From NCBI GenBank assembly GCA_016196065.1, contig JACPYL010000025.1, positions 496,001 through 560,000 on the forward strand: DNA of 64,000 nt, written 5' to 3'. Shown piece by piece: positions 30,803 through 38,778 of this stretch. The DNA is from Acidobacteriota bacterium. Lineage in GTDB: Bacteria; Acidobacteriota; Terriglobia; Terriglobales; Acidobacteriaceae. The position numbers were made by a program, and so were the translations under genes. A model generated the notes under the pieces. That model was given only the letters and a program-made list of their open reading frames with translations. It was not told where the DNA came from and ran no database searches. How positions within the stretch are numbered: position 1 is the first letter of the stretch; each line of letters starts with the position of its first letter.

Positions 30803-31930
30803 CTAGAGGTGGAACAATTTCTGGGCATTACCGTGGGCAATTTTCATGCGGTCTGGCTCGCTGATGCTGGCCTGGTCGAACCAGTCCTTCGCCTCGACCA
30901 TGTCCTCAAAAGGGTAGTCCACCGAGTACAGCACGCGGTCTGCTCCAACTTCGAGAATCACATTGGTCAGCGCCTGCGTGCGGAAATTGCCGCTGGTAGT
31001 GATGTAGAAATTCTCACGCAGATAGTGGCTCATCGGCAGCTTCGCTTTCGGAGTACCGCTACCCCTAGATATGCGATGGTCCACGCGCCAGATGCCGAAC
31101 GTCAGTCCTTCGCCAAGGTGGCCAAGAATAATTCTGAGTTTGGGATACTCATCGAACAGCCCGCTGGCCATCAGGCGAAGAGCGTGAATCGAAGTTTCGA
31201 CCGCAAAGCCCCACGGCGAACCGGCGAGCCACGGGTACCCTTCGTAGGCCTGCTGGCGGGTGCTCAGGGGAGGACGAGGATGTAGATAGAACGGCACATC
31301 GAGCTCCTGGACCGTTGCCCAGAACGCACGGTATTGCGGCAAATCATAAGGAACGGCCGAATCGGCTTCGCCGATCTGTGAGAATCCGTTGACCAACGCC
31401 CCGCAGAATCCCAGTTCATGCACGCAACGTGTCAATTCACGAGCGGCCGCCTGAGGATCCTGCAATGGCAAAGCCGCAAAGCCTTTCAGTCGTTTGGGAT
31501 ACTTTGCGATGTGATCGGCCAAATAGTCATTGATTCGCCGTGCTAGATCGATAGCCTGCGAAACGTTGGGAATCGCCTGAATCCCAGCCGCAACGTGCGA
31601 GAGGATAGCGATTTCGACACCACCGCGGTCCATCTCTGCGATGCGTCCGCTGCCCACGTCGAGGACCTTCTGCCGAAGTTCGGGCGTTGGAAGATCTCTT
31701 ATCGCGTAACTTGTGTCGGCGGTTTCGGGAAGCACAAAGTGTTCTTCCAGCGCAATTTTGCCTGTGATTGGCGCCGAGTCAGGTTTAGCCGCGTCCACAG
31801 CATTCCCGGCTACGGGCGTCGCATTTGCTGCGTTGGCATCTCCGAGAAGTCCTGCGGTCGCCAAGGCCGCTGAACTAACTTCCAAGAACCCGCGTCTCGT
31901 GATCTGACTCCTTTGAACAATTTTTCTCAT
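30803..31930 (-). CDS. Tat-exported gamma-resorcylate-decarboxylase-like amidohydrolase
   Basis: TIM-barrel metal enzyme of the amidohydrolase superfamily. The body follows gamma-resorcylate decarboxylase closely: KIALEEHFVLPET at the start (metal Glu/His region), MDRGGVEIAILS, AALPLQDPQAA, LGFCGALVNGFSQIGEADSA, LDVPFYLHPRPPLS (metal His), ETSIHALRLMASGLFDEYP, ILGHLGEG and the catalytic Asp in LYSVDYPFE. The expected reaction is reversible, non-oxidative decarboxylation of a hydroxybenzoate. Odd point: a twin-arginine leader (RRGFLEVSSAALATAGLL) sends it out of the cytoplasm, unlike the known decarboxylases. It is divergent from the ABC-F gene. Confidence 0.86.
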   Translation of the reverse strand: MRKIVQRSQITRRGFLEVSSAALATAGLLGDANAANATPVAGNAVDAAKPDSAPITGKIALEEHFVLPETADTSYAIRDLPTPELRQKVLDVGSGRIAEMDRGGVEIAILSHVAAGIQAIPNVSQAIDLARRINDYLADHIAKYPKRLKGFAALPLQDPQAAARELTRCVHELGFCGALVNGFSQIGEADSAVPYDLPQYRAFWATVQELDVPFYLHPRPPLSTRQQAYEGYPWLAGSPWGFAVETSIHALRLMASGLFDEYPKLRIILGHLGEGLTFGIWRVDHRISRGSGTPKAKLPMSHYLRENFYITTSGNFRTQALTNVILEVGADRVLYSVDYPFEDMVEAKDWFDQASISEPDRMKIAHGNAQKLFHL

Positions 31931-32069
31931 GCGGGATCTCCTGTGTTGAGCCAGAAAAACAATCCAAAGTCTATATCAACTTACCAATAATCCAACGCCA
32001 GCATTCGCCGACAATTTTCAGGTCACGCTACACTGGAAGAGGCCCCGTGCCGCGAGTCGCTCCTCCAAA

Positions 32070-33707
32070 ATGATCTCTTTCTCAAACATCAATAAGCAGT
32101 ATGGCAAGCAGTTGCTCTTCGTGGACGCTTCGTTTCAGTTGAATCCCGGCGAAAAAGTCGGACTGGTCGGCCCCAATGGGGCGGGCAAGACAACGCTCTT
32201 CCGGATGGTGGTCGGCGAGGAGAGTCCCGACGACGGCAATGTCTCTGTCCCCAAGAAGTTGACGATCGGCTACTTTCGCCAGGACGTCGAGGAAATGCAG
32301 GGTCGTTCGGTCCTGGATGAAGCGATCGCAGGCAGCGGACGCGTCGGCGATCTGCACCACGAACTCGAAGCTTTGCAGCGGGAAATGTCCGACCCTGACA
32401 AGGCGGATGAAATGGACCGCATCCTTGATCGCTTCGGTCACGTGCAGGAGGAGTACGAGCACCTGGGCGGTTACGCGCTCGAATCGCAAGCGCGTGAAGT
32501 GCTCCACGGTCTGGGATTCAAAGACGATCAGATTGACGGCGACGTGGGCGCCCTCTCCGGCGGATGGAAGATGCGCGTTGCGCTGGCGCGCGTCCTGCTC
32601 GGAATGCCGGACGTATTGCTGATGGACGAACCGACGAACCATCTCGACATTGAATCCATCATCTGGCTGGAACAGTTTCTCAAGTCATTCCCCGGCGCGC
32701 TGCTGATGACTTCGCACGACCGCGAGTTCATGAATCGCCTGGTCTCAAAGATTGCCGACATTGATGGCGGCGAGATCATCACCTACTCCGGCAACTACGA
32801 TTTCTACGAGCGCGAGCGGGCGATCCGAGAGAGCAATCAGCAGGCGGCGTTCGCCCGGCAGCAGTCCATGCTAGCCAAGGAGCAGCGCTTCATTGATCGC
32901 TTCCGGACGCACGCCGCCAAAGCCGCCCAGGTGCAGAGCCGGATCAAGGCCCTGGACAAGATCGAGAAGATCGAACTGCCCAAGAAACGGCAGGTCGTGA
33001 AATTTGATTTTCGCGTTCCACCGCGATCCGGCGAACAGGTGGCCGTCCTTGAGAATCTGCATAAGAGCTACGGGCCGCGCGTGATTTATGAAGGATTCAA
33101 TCTCACCATCCGCCGCGGCGAACGCTGGGCCGTCATGGGAAGAAACGGCGCGGGCAAAACCACACTGCTCAAGATGATTGCCGGCGCTACTACCCCAGAT
33201 GCTGGAAGTGTAAAGCTCGGCGCCAGCCTGTATATGGGCTACTTCGCGCAACAATCGCTCGACGTGCTCAGTTCCGATCTCACCGTCGCCGAACAACTAC
33301 AACAAGATTTCCCCCAGGACAGTATCGGCTCGCTGCGGAACCTGGCGGGAGCATTCCAGTTCTCCGGCGAAGACACAGATAAGAAGATCCGCGCCCTCTC
33401 CGGCGGAGAAAAGTCGCGCCTGGCAATCGCACGCATGCTCTACAACCCGCCGAACTTCCTGGTGCTCGACGAACCGACCAATCACTTGGATCTCGCAACC
33501 AAAGAAATGCTGGTGGACGCCCTCAAAGATTTCGAAGGCACCATGATCTTCGTATCGCATGACCGCATGTTCCTTCGCGGACTCGGCTCACGTGTGCTGG
33601 AACTGGGCGGCGAGAGCGGTACGGACCGCAATCCCACGGTATATCCCGGCTCGTACGTTGAGTACGTGCAGAAGCTTGGACACGAGGCGCCAGGGATCTA
33701 TTCGTAG
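32070..33707 (+). CDS. ABC-F family ATPase (EttA/Uup/YbiT type)
   Basis: Soluble protein of 545 residues with two ABC domains and no membrane part, as in the translation factors of the ABC-F group that bind the ribosomal E-site. Domain 1: Walker A GPNGAGKTT (34-42), signature LSGGWKMR, Walker B VLLMDEPTNHLD. Linker (PtIM) around 235-320 with NYDFYERERAIRESNQQ and QSRIKALDKIEKIELPKKRQ. Domain 2: Walker A GRNGAGKTT, signature LSGGEKSR, Walker B FLVLDEPTNHLD. Which ABC-F subtype cannot be fixed by eye. A 135-bp degenerate copy of its 5' part lies at 30606-30740. Confidence 0.93.
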   Translation: MISFSNINKQYGKQLLFVDASFQLNPGEKVGLVGPNGAGKTTLFRMVVGEESPDDGNVSVPKKLTIGYFRQDVEEMQGRSVLDEAIAGSGRVGDLHHELEALQREMSDPDKADEMDRILDRFGHVQEEYEHLGGYALESQAREVLHGLGFKDDQIDGDVGALSGGWKMRVALARVLLGMPDVLLMDEPTNHLDIESIIWLEQFLKSFPGALLMTSHDREFMNRLVSKIADIDGGEIITYSGNYDFYERERAIRESNQQAAFARQQSMLAKEQRFIDRFRTHAAKAAQVQSRIKALDKIEKIELPKKRQVVKFDFRVPPRSGEQVAVLENLHKSYGPRVIYEGFNLTIRRGERWAVMGRNGAGKTTLLKMIAGATTPDAGSVKLGASLYMGYFAQQSLDVLSSDLTVAEQLQQDFPQDSIGSLRNLAGAFQFSGEDTDKKIRALSGGEKSRLAIARMLYNPPNFLVLDEPTNHLDLATKEMLVDALKDFEGTMIFVSHDRMFLRGLGSRVLELGGESGTDRNPTVYPGSYVEYVQKLGHEAPGIYS

Positions 33708-33736
33708 GTCTTGCATCTCGATCGTGTCCCTCTTGC

Positions 33737-35977
33737 TTAACTCTGAACCTGAATCCGGAGTCGCGGTCGGAGTGGAACGAGCACATTTGCGTAGGCTCTC
33801 ACGACACGGTTATAGAGATCAGGGATCCTCGGCGCGCGAAGGCTGATGATGAAGGCGTACGGGATCGGTTGGGGCGCATCGGCGGCCATTCCCGCCTCCC
33901 TGTGATGGTAGTAAATATCAAAACAGGGATTGTTGAGGCTCGTAGCTCTAAGCGTCTTCGTGTGCCGCAAGCATGGTTCCCACTTATGACCGTCGTCGCG
34001 CATCACGAACTCGGCGGCACCATACATGTTGGACGACGAGAAAAACGACTTCGATTGCGGATGAGCAGAGCGGCGACCGTCTTCGTACTCAGTGAACTTT
34101 GTCGAATCAGGTCGGAACGCGACTTCGAGTCCGCTGCGCGTGTAGGCCCCCGGATACTCTGGATCCACTTCCGGAGCGATCACCAAACTCGCTGAGAGTT
34201 GAACATTACCGAGCAAAGGTTCGCGCGGCACAGGAACTCGCGCTCGCAGGTGTTCTCCTACCGGGAGGATTCCTTGGTAGACAACGAGTGCTTCGTCATC
34301 CTCGCAAGTGATGAGCCGCACGGCGTCAGATTCAAATCGTCCCCAACCGATCTCAGGTCTTCCATGCTCGGCTGGATCAGCTCGATGCACCATCAGCGCG
34401 CGAATCGTGAGAGGAGACAACTCAGTACCGAGCTGTGCCCGGACGCCGATGCTCGATCCGAGCGTAAAGGGAGATGCGAAGCTTGTTCCCTGAATCCCCT
34501 CAGTCACGAGACCCGGCCGCGCAGCAAGCACGATGAATGGTTCGCGATCAGATCCCCCGAACGCAATCCCGTCCGGCTTAACGATGCCGGGACTGCTGCC
34601 CGGACCGACGCAACTGTACCCAGCACGTCGCCAACCCGTTGTTCCATTGCCATCAGAGGCCCCGACGCCGAGCACGTTGACCGCATCGGCGGGCGGTTGC
34701 ACTCGGTTCAGCCCGCTCGCGGCATCGCGATCGCCATCATTCCCGGCCGCAACTGTGACGACCGAGTTTCCTCCCGCGAACCGCTGATCGAGCGAGGCTG
34801 TCCACGCCGTCACTTCGTCGTCGGTAATCGGAATGTTCGGACCGATACTCAAATTGACATGCTGATAACGACCGGGATTCGTGTCGAGAAACGTCGTGAT
34901 CCGATCGAGAACATCCAGGTATTCGAGGTCCGCTCCGGTCCCGGTCGCGTCGTCGAGCACGCGAACGTGATCGACCGGCGCAATCGGCCGTCGGAGAGTT
35001 CCATTGATCGGTCCGAAGAGTAGAGCCGCGGTCACAGCCAAGCCGTGATCCTGAAGTTCAGGTACAGCAGGACCGATGCCCGCAGGCTCGATGTACGTCA
35101 CCCACGGCGAAAGAGCTGTGACCGCAACGTTCGGCAATCCGCCATCGAAGACGAGGGCTCGAAACGAAGTGTCATGCGGGCCATCCGTCGGCAACGTAAC
35201 TGCGTTGTTGCGGACCGTTCGGGTGATTCCCGGCCGCAGGGGGCGCAGAGTCGGGATTGGACGCGCAACACGGACGAACGAGAAGCGTGCCAACTGCTCA
35301 GCCAATGCGAACTCTGTGCGAACAGGAACGAAGGTTAGGCCCTTCACGTTTCGACGGCGATCAGCGATGGGCTGGGCTCCATGTCTTCGAGCGTATTCGA
35401 TGAAGGCATCAACGACTGCTTGGTCGCCCGCATTGTGCAAAACTACTTCCAAAACGCCCTCGGTCCGATCAGTAGGGACCATCCGAAGTTTTTCTCTCGC
35501 GGAAAACTCGGCAACATCTTCAACGTGCGACAAATGCTGCGCTCCTCGATGCGTTGGAGCCCACGTCGAAACATCTCTAGCCCAACCTGCGATCCTGTCC
35601 CTAGATCCGGTGACGAAAATGTCTTCGGTCACGGCCGCTTCAGGATGTTTTTGAACACCCCAAGCTTCCGGCCGCACGGTCCTGGTCCGACTGCCGACAG
35701 CTCTAAGCCCGAGAGTGTTCAGCAGATCTGTCGGAAAGTCGCTCTTTGAGACGTAGCGCGGATGCATCGTCATGACGGCGACGACTTGTCCACCTGGGGA
35801 AGCATCGTCTGGAAGTTGTCGAAGAGCACTAGCAACCGCGGCCATGCGAGTCGCGATGCGGGCGCGAGCGGCTTCGAAATTGTAGGGCGGATTCTTTTCG
35901 CCACCGCCGGACGGCACATCCACTCGTTGAGTGAGTCGCTCTCCATGACCCAAAAGAAAATTATTTTGTCGAGGCAT
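33737..35977 (-). CDS. Subtilase (S8) of an AAA+/protease two-gene system
   Basis: 746-residue subtilisin-like serine protease without a signal peptide, so intracellular. The triad is Asp278 in VFDGGLPN, His311 in LQDHGLAVTAAL and Ser499 in QGTSFASPFTL, with the oxyanion Asn413 in AAGNDGDRD. A large N-terminal region (1-270), rich in charged helices and including EVVLHNAGDQAVVDAFIEYA, has no match I recognise and may be a substrate-recruitment or inhibitor-like domain. The C-terminal 200 residues are beta-rich (LRARVPVPREPLLGNVQLSA). It begins directly after the AAA+ gene's stop, with no gap, so both are made together. Pairs of AAA+ ATPase and intracellular subtilase recur in accessory regions and are suspected conflict systems. 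Confidence 0.85.
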   Translation of the reverse strand: MPRQNNFLLGHGERLTQRVDVPSGGGEKNPPYNFEAARARIATRMAAVASALRQLPDDASPGGQVVAVMTMHPRYVSKSDFPTDLLNTLGLRAVGSRTRTVRPEAWGVQKHPEAAVTEDIFVTGSRDRIAGWARDVSTWAPTHRGAQHLSHVEDVAEFSAREKLRMVPTDRTEGVLEVVLHNAGDQAVVDAFIEYARRHGAQPIADRRRNVKGLTFVPVRTEFALAEQLARFSFVRVARPIPTLRPLRPGITRTVRNNAVTLPTDGPHDTSFRALVFDGGLPNVAVTALSPWVTYIEPAGIGPAVPELQDHGLAVTAALLFGPINGTLRRPIAPVDHVRVLDDATGTGADLEYLDVLDRITTFLDTNPGRYQHVNLSIGPNIPITDDEVTAWTASLDQRFAGGNSVVTVAAGNDGDRDAASGLNRVQPPADAVNVLGVGASDGNGTTGWRRAGYSCVGPGSSPGIVKPDGIAFGGSDREPFIVLAARPGLVTEGIQGTSFASPFTLGSSIGVRAQLGTELSPLTIRALMVHRADPAEHGRPEIGWGRFESDAVRLITCEDDEALVVYQGILPVGEHLRARVPVPREPLLGNVQLSASLVIAPEVDPEYPGAYTRSGLEVAFRPDSTKFTEYEDGRRSAHPQSKSFFSSSNMYGAAEFVMRDDGHKWEPCLRHTKTLRATSLNNPCFDIYYHHREAGMAADAPQPIPYAFIISLRAPRIPDLYNRVVRAYANVLVPLRPRLRIQVQS

Positions 35978-37081
35978 CTAAGCAGCGCCTCCTTCCACTG
36001 TGTGTTTACGAATCGTGTCGCGTGAAAGGCCCGTAACCTCCGAAACTTTTCTCTGAGAGTAGCCTTGTCGCTGGAGCTCCGCGGCGATGCCGACTTTCAT
36101 GGGTAGCGGGGCGTTTTGTGCGATTCTCCCCGCCAATTGCATCAGCTCATCTCCCAGTGGGGTTTCGCTCATGAGGGAGTCTCTTCGCGCGCGTGTGATG
36201 TGTTGCGACACGTCGGAGAACGAAGCGCCGACGAGCAATTGCGAAAGAACGTCGACGGCGCTCTGAAGGTCACTCTGGCCGGAGCCAATCAGAGCCTCGA
36301 TGTTCTTTGCTATCTCTGGCTGCGTAGGAAGGGGAAACTCGATCGTTTGATCGAAACGACGCCACACGGCGGGATCCAAGAGTTCGGGATGATTCGTTGC
36401 AGCGACGAGCAGACTGTTGGAAGGCCACTCGTCGATCGCCTGCACGAGAACCGTCACGAGCCGTTTTAGCTCTCCGATTTCTGCGCTGTCGTCGCGACGC
36501 TTTGCGACGGCGTCAAATTCATCGAGTAGCAGGAGGGCTGGAGATTTCGCGGCGTAGTCCAGCACGACGCGAATGTTATTTCCCGTACGCCCGAGAAAGC
36601 TGCTCATCACTGCTGAGAGATTCAGCGTCAAAAGCGGAAGCCGTAGTTCCCTGGACAGCCAGCGCGCAGCAAGAGTTTTCCCGACCCCCGGCGGTCCGGT
36701 GAATAACATCGATCGCGTCGGAAGAAGTCCAGCGGCCGCGAGCTGCTCGGATCGTTCGCGCTCACGGATAACGCCAGCGAGTTCGATCCCCACTTGCGAA
36801 GGCCAGATCGGTTCAACCGGAAGCGTTGTTTCCTCGTCCCGTCGAAGTAGTTCTTGACGGCTGTCGACGTCGACGGGGATCGTCTGTTCCTGGAACCCAC
36901 GGACTATATTGGAATCGGCAAAGGCCAAAACTCGCTTCGCAGAATCACTGAGGTCGGGTCTCCGACGCATGAGACCTCGAAGGGTGCGACGCACAAGGGT
37001 AGCGACATCGGCGGACTTGCCTTCCAGAGCCAACCGAGCCAAGTGGACGAAATCTGAGTCTATATCCGTCATATAGTCCAC
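35978..37081 (-). CDS. AAA+ ATPase of the AAA+/subtilase system
   Basis: 367 residues counted from a GTG at 37081; an ATG three codons later (37072) is equally likely. Walker A GPPGVGKT (129-136), Walker B LLLLDEFD (183-190), sensor 1 AATN (227-230) and arginine-finger region WRRFD (240-244) are all present, in the FtsH/spastin-like subgroup (SSFLGRTGNNIRVVLDYA before Walker B). The C-terminus ends in a helix-turn-helix (GYSQRKVSEVTGLSRDTIRK), unusual for a pure unfoldase and suggesting DNA binding or autoregulation. Its stop touches the subtilase start, and an inverted repeat lies upstream at 37119-37155. Likely job: activating, unfolding for, or restraining the protease. Confidence 0.88.
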   Translation of the reverse strand: MDYMTDIDSDFVHLARLALEGKSADVATLVRRTLRGLMRRRPDLSDSAKRVLAFADSNIVRGFQEQTIPVDVDSRQELLRRDEETTLPVEPIWPSQVGIELAGVIRERERSEQLAAAGLLPTRSMLFTGPPGVGKTLAARWLSRELRLPLLTLNLSAVMSSFLGRTGNNIRVVLDYAAKSPALLLLDEFDAVAKRRDDSAEIGELKRLVTVLVQAIDEWPSNSLLVAATNHPELLDPAVWRRFDQTIEFPLPTQPEIAKNIEALIGSGQSDLQSAVDVLSQLLVGASFSDVSQHITRARRDSLMSETPLGDELMQLAGRIAQNAPLPMKVGIAAELQRQGYSQRKVSEVTGLSRDTIRKHTVEGGAA

Positions 37082-37118
37082 GAAGAACCGTAATCAGAAC
37101 AATTACTTATCTCACAAT

Positions 37119-37155
37119 TGGACTAGATGTTTCAATACAGTACATTATTAGTCCA
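37119..37155. promoter_or_regulatory. Inverted repeat upstream of the AAA+/subtilase operon
   Basis: TGGACTA (37119-37125) and TAGTCCA (37149-37155), 23 bp apart in an AT-rich stretch 38 bp before the AAA+ start. Position suits an operator, perhaps for the HTH tail of the AAA+ protein. No clear -35/-10 pair was found with it. Confidence 0.45.
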
Positions 37156-37229
37156 CCATCGAGCCCACCCTTCCAAAAACGAAGGGTGGAGGCAGCCACA
37201 TTTTTTCGGTTTATACTCCCCCAGAAAGG

Positions 37230-38060
37230 GTGCGCCCCCTAGGGACAGAAAGGGACCCGCTGAAAGTCGCCACCTTCAACATTAACAACATCAATAAGCG
37301 GCTCGACAACCTCCTGGCTTGGTTAGCGAAAGCTGAACCGGACGTGGTGAGTCTCCAAGAGCTCAAGGCAGAGCAGGAAGCCTTTCCCGTGAATGCCCTT
37401 CGGACTCTCGGGTACGAAGCGGTCTGGCAAGGGGAGCGCTCCTGGAACGGCGTGGCCATTCTCGCGCGAAACTGCGTTCCCGTAGTCACTCGCACAAGTT
37501 TGCCGGCAAATTCTGATCGTCAAGCTAAAGATCGTCCAGATGAGGATCATCAAGCTCGCTACATTGAAGCGGCGGTTCAGGGAGTCCTGATCACTTCCCT
37601 CTACCTTCCCAATGGGAATCCGCAGCCTGGCCCGAAATTCAATTACAAGTTGGCCTGGTTTGAGCGCCTGATTGCTCACGCCGCCGAACTCATCGCGAGC
37701 GGCGCACCCGTGGTGCTGGCCGGTGACTACAACGTCGTGCCGACTCCGCAGGATATTTATCCGACCCGGTCGTTGGATAACAACGCTCTGATCCAACCCG
37801 AGAGCCGACAGGCTTTTGCGCGTTTGCTGGCCCAAGGCTGGACCGACGCTATGCGGAAGCTACATCCGGACGGGCCGCTCTGGACATTCTGGGATTACAA
37901 ATTTGAACGGTGGCAGAAGGACAAAGGCATGCGACTCGATCACTTTCTGCTCTCGCCGAATTTGTCAGACCGGCTCGTGGACGGCGGTGTTGACCGATGG
38001 GCGCGCGGGCAGGAGAACGCGAGCGACCACGCGCCAACATGGATCACGCTCGATGTTTGA
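37230..38060 (+). CDS. xthA: Exodeoxyribonuclease III
   Basis: AP endonuclease and 3'-5' exonuclease of base-excision repair, EEP superfamily. Motifs in order: VATFNINNINKRLDNLLAWL at the start, VSLQELKAEQEAFP with the metal Glu, ERSWNGVAILAR, VLAGDYNVVPTPQD with the catalytic Asp/Asn pair, LHPDGPLWTFWDYKFERWQK, RLDHFLLSP and the closing ASDHAPTWITLDV with the Asp-His pair. Length 276 is normal. The start is unclear: no ATG precedes the first motif, and the GTG at 37230 gives ten extra residues, while a CTG at 37260 directly before KVATFN is possible. Confidence 0.93.
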   Translation: MRPLGTERDPLKVATFNINNINKRLDNLLAWLAKAEPDVVSLQELKAEQEAFPVNALRTLGYEAVWQGERSWNGVAILARNCVPVVTRTSLPANSDRQAKDRPDEDHQARYIEAAVQGVLITSLYLPNGNPQPGPKFNYKLAWFERLIAHAAELIASGAPVVLAGDYNVVPTPQDIYPTRSLDNNALIQPESRQAFARLLAQGWTDAMRKLHPDGPLWTFWDYKFERWQKDKGMRLDHFLLSPNLSDRLVDGGVDRWARGQENASDHAPTWITLDV

Positions 38061-38107
38061 GATCAAGGTGGAATGACCAGCGGCGCGAAAACCGGAGGGA
38101 TTGATTG

Positions 38108-38194
38108 TGGTGCCGGGAGGGGGAGTCGAACCCCCAAGACCCGAAGGTCGGCGGATTTTGAGTCCGCTGCGTCTGCCAGTTCCGCCATCCCGGC
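38108..38194 (-). tRNA. tRNA-Leu(CAA), CCA encoded
   Basis: Minus-strand type II tRNA: acceptor GCCGGGA/TCCCGGC, anticodon stem GCGGA/TCCGC around loop CTCAAAA (anticodon CAA), a long variable arm (GACCTTCGGGTC), T-arm GGGGGTTCGACTCCCCC, discriminator A and encoded CCA. Confidence 0.95.
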
Positions 38195-38302
38195 TGAGGT
38201 GAATAAACGGAAGGAATCAGTAGGTTAATTCAGCCTTGCGGGGTTTGCAACCTTCGGAAGTTCCGGCCATAGACCGGTTTATTGCGAACCACTCCTCGCG
38301 CC

Positions 38303-38668
38303 TTAGACAACGGCGGTCTGGTACGCGACCGCTTTCTTGCCCACGACTGCATGCAGAATCTGGTCTCGCTGCCGCGCACTCAGTGCCAGAAATTGAAAAC
38401 CATATTGGGTGCCGAGAATCCTGGTGATTTGGGCGGGGACAACTAGTTCGACGCCCTTCTCTAACGGGATGCGGAGGGTGGCGGTCTCACCCATTTCGAG
38501 CGGCAATGCGACGAAGGCACCGATGCCACTCTCGCTGATGTCGCGAGCCCAGCCTTCGGCCGCGAGCGGTCCTTGCGGACGTTCAATCTCAATCTTGAAG
38601 CGCGCTTCAAAGGGATACCGCGGAACGATTCGATTCACGCCCGGTCGCAGATTTGATTCAGTCGGCAT
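38303..38668 (-). CDS. PilZ-domain protein
   Basis: 121-residue single-domain protein. The cyclic-di-GMP motif is complete: RIVPR (R13-x3-R17) near the N-terminus and DISESG (DxSxxG) about 28 residues later, followed by IGAFVALPLEMGETATLRIP, the beta-barrel body. Probably a c-di-GMP receptor acting on another protein. It lies 110 bp downstream of, and on the same strand as, the sigma-54 activator that itself ends in a PilZ-like domain, close to a membrane GGDEF/HD-GYP protein, so this whole block is a c-di-GMP signalling unit. Confidence 0.9.
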   Translation of the reverse strand: MPTESNLRPGVNRIVPRYPFEARFKIEIERPQGPLAAEGWARDISESGIGAFVALPLEMGETATLRIPLEKGVELVVPAQITRILGTQYGFQFLALSARQRDQILHAVVGKKAVAYQTAVV

Positions 38669-38778
38669 TCTTACAGGGCCTTTTTATCAACGTATTGTTT
38701 GTTATCTTCGCAAGCCATTCTTTGCGTATCTCGTGGCTGCGCCTATCGCCTGCGAACAGAAAAGCGAGTTACTCGGCC

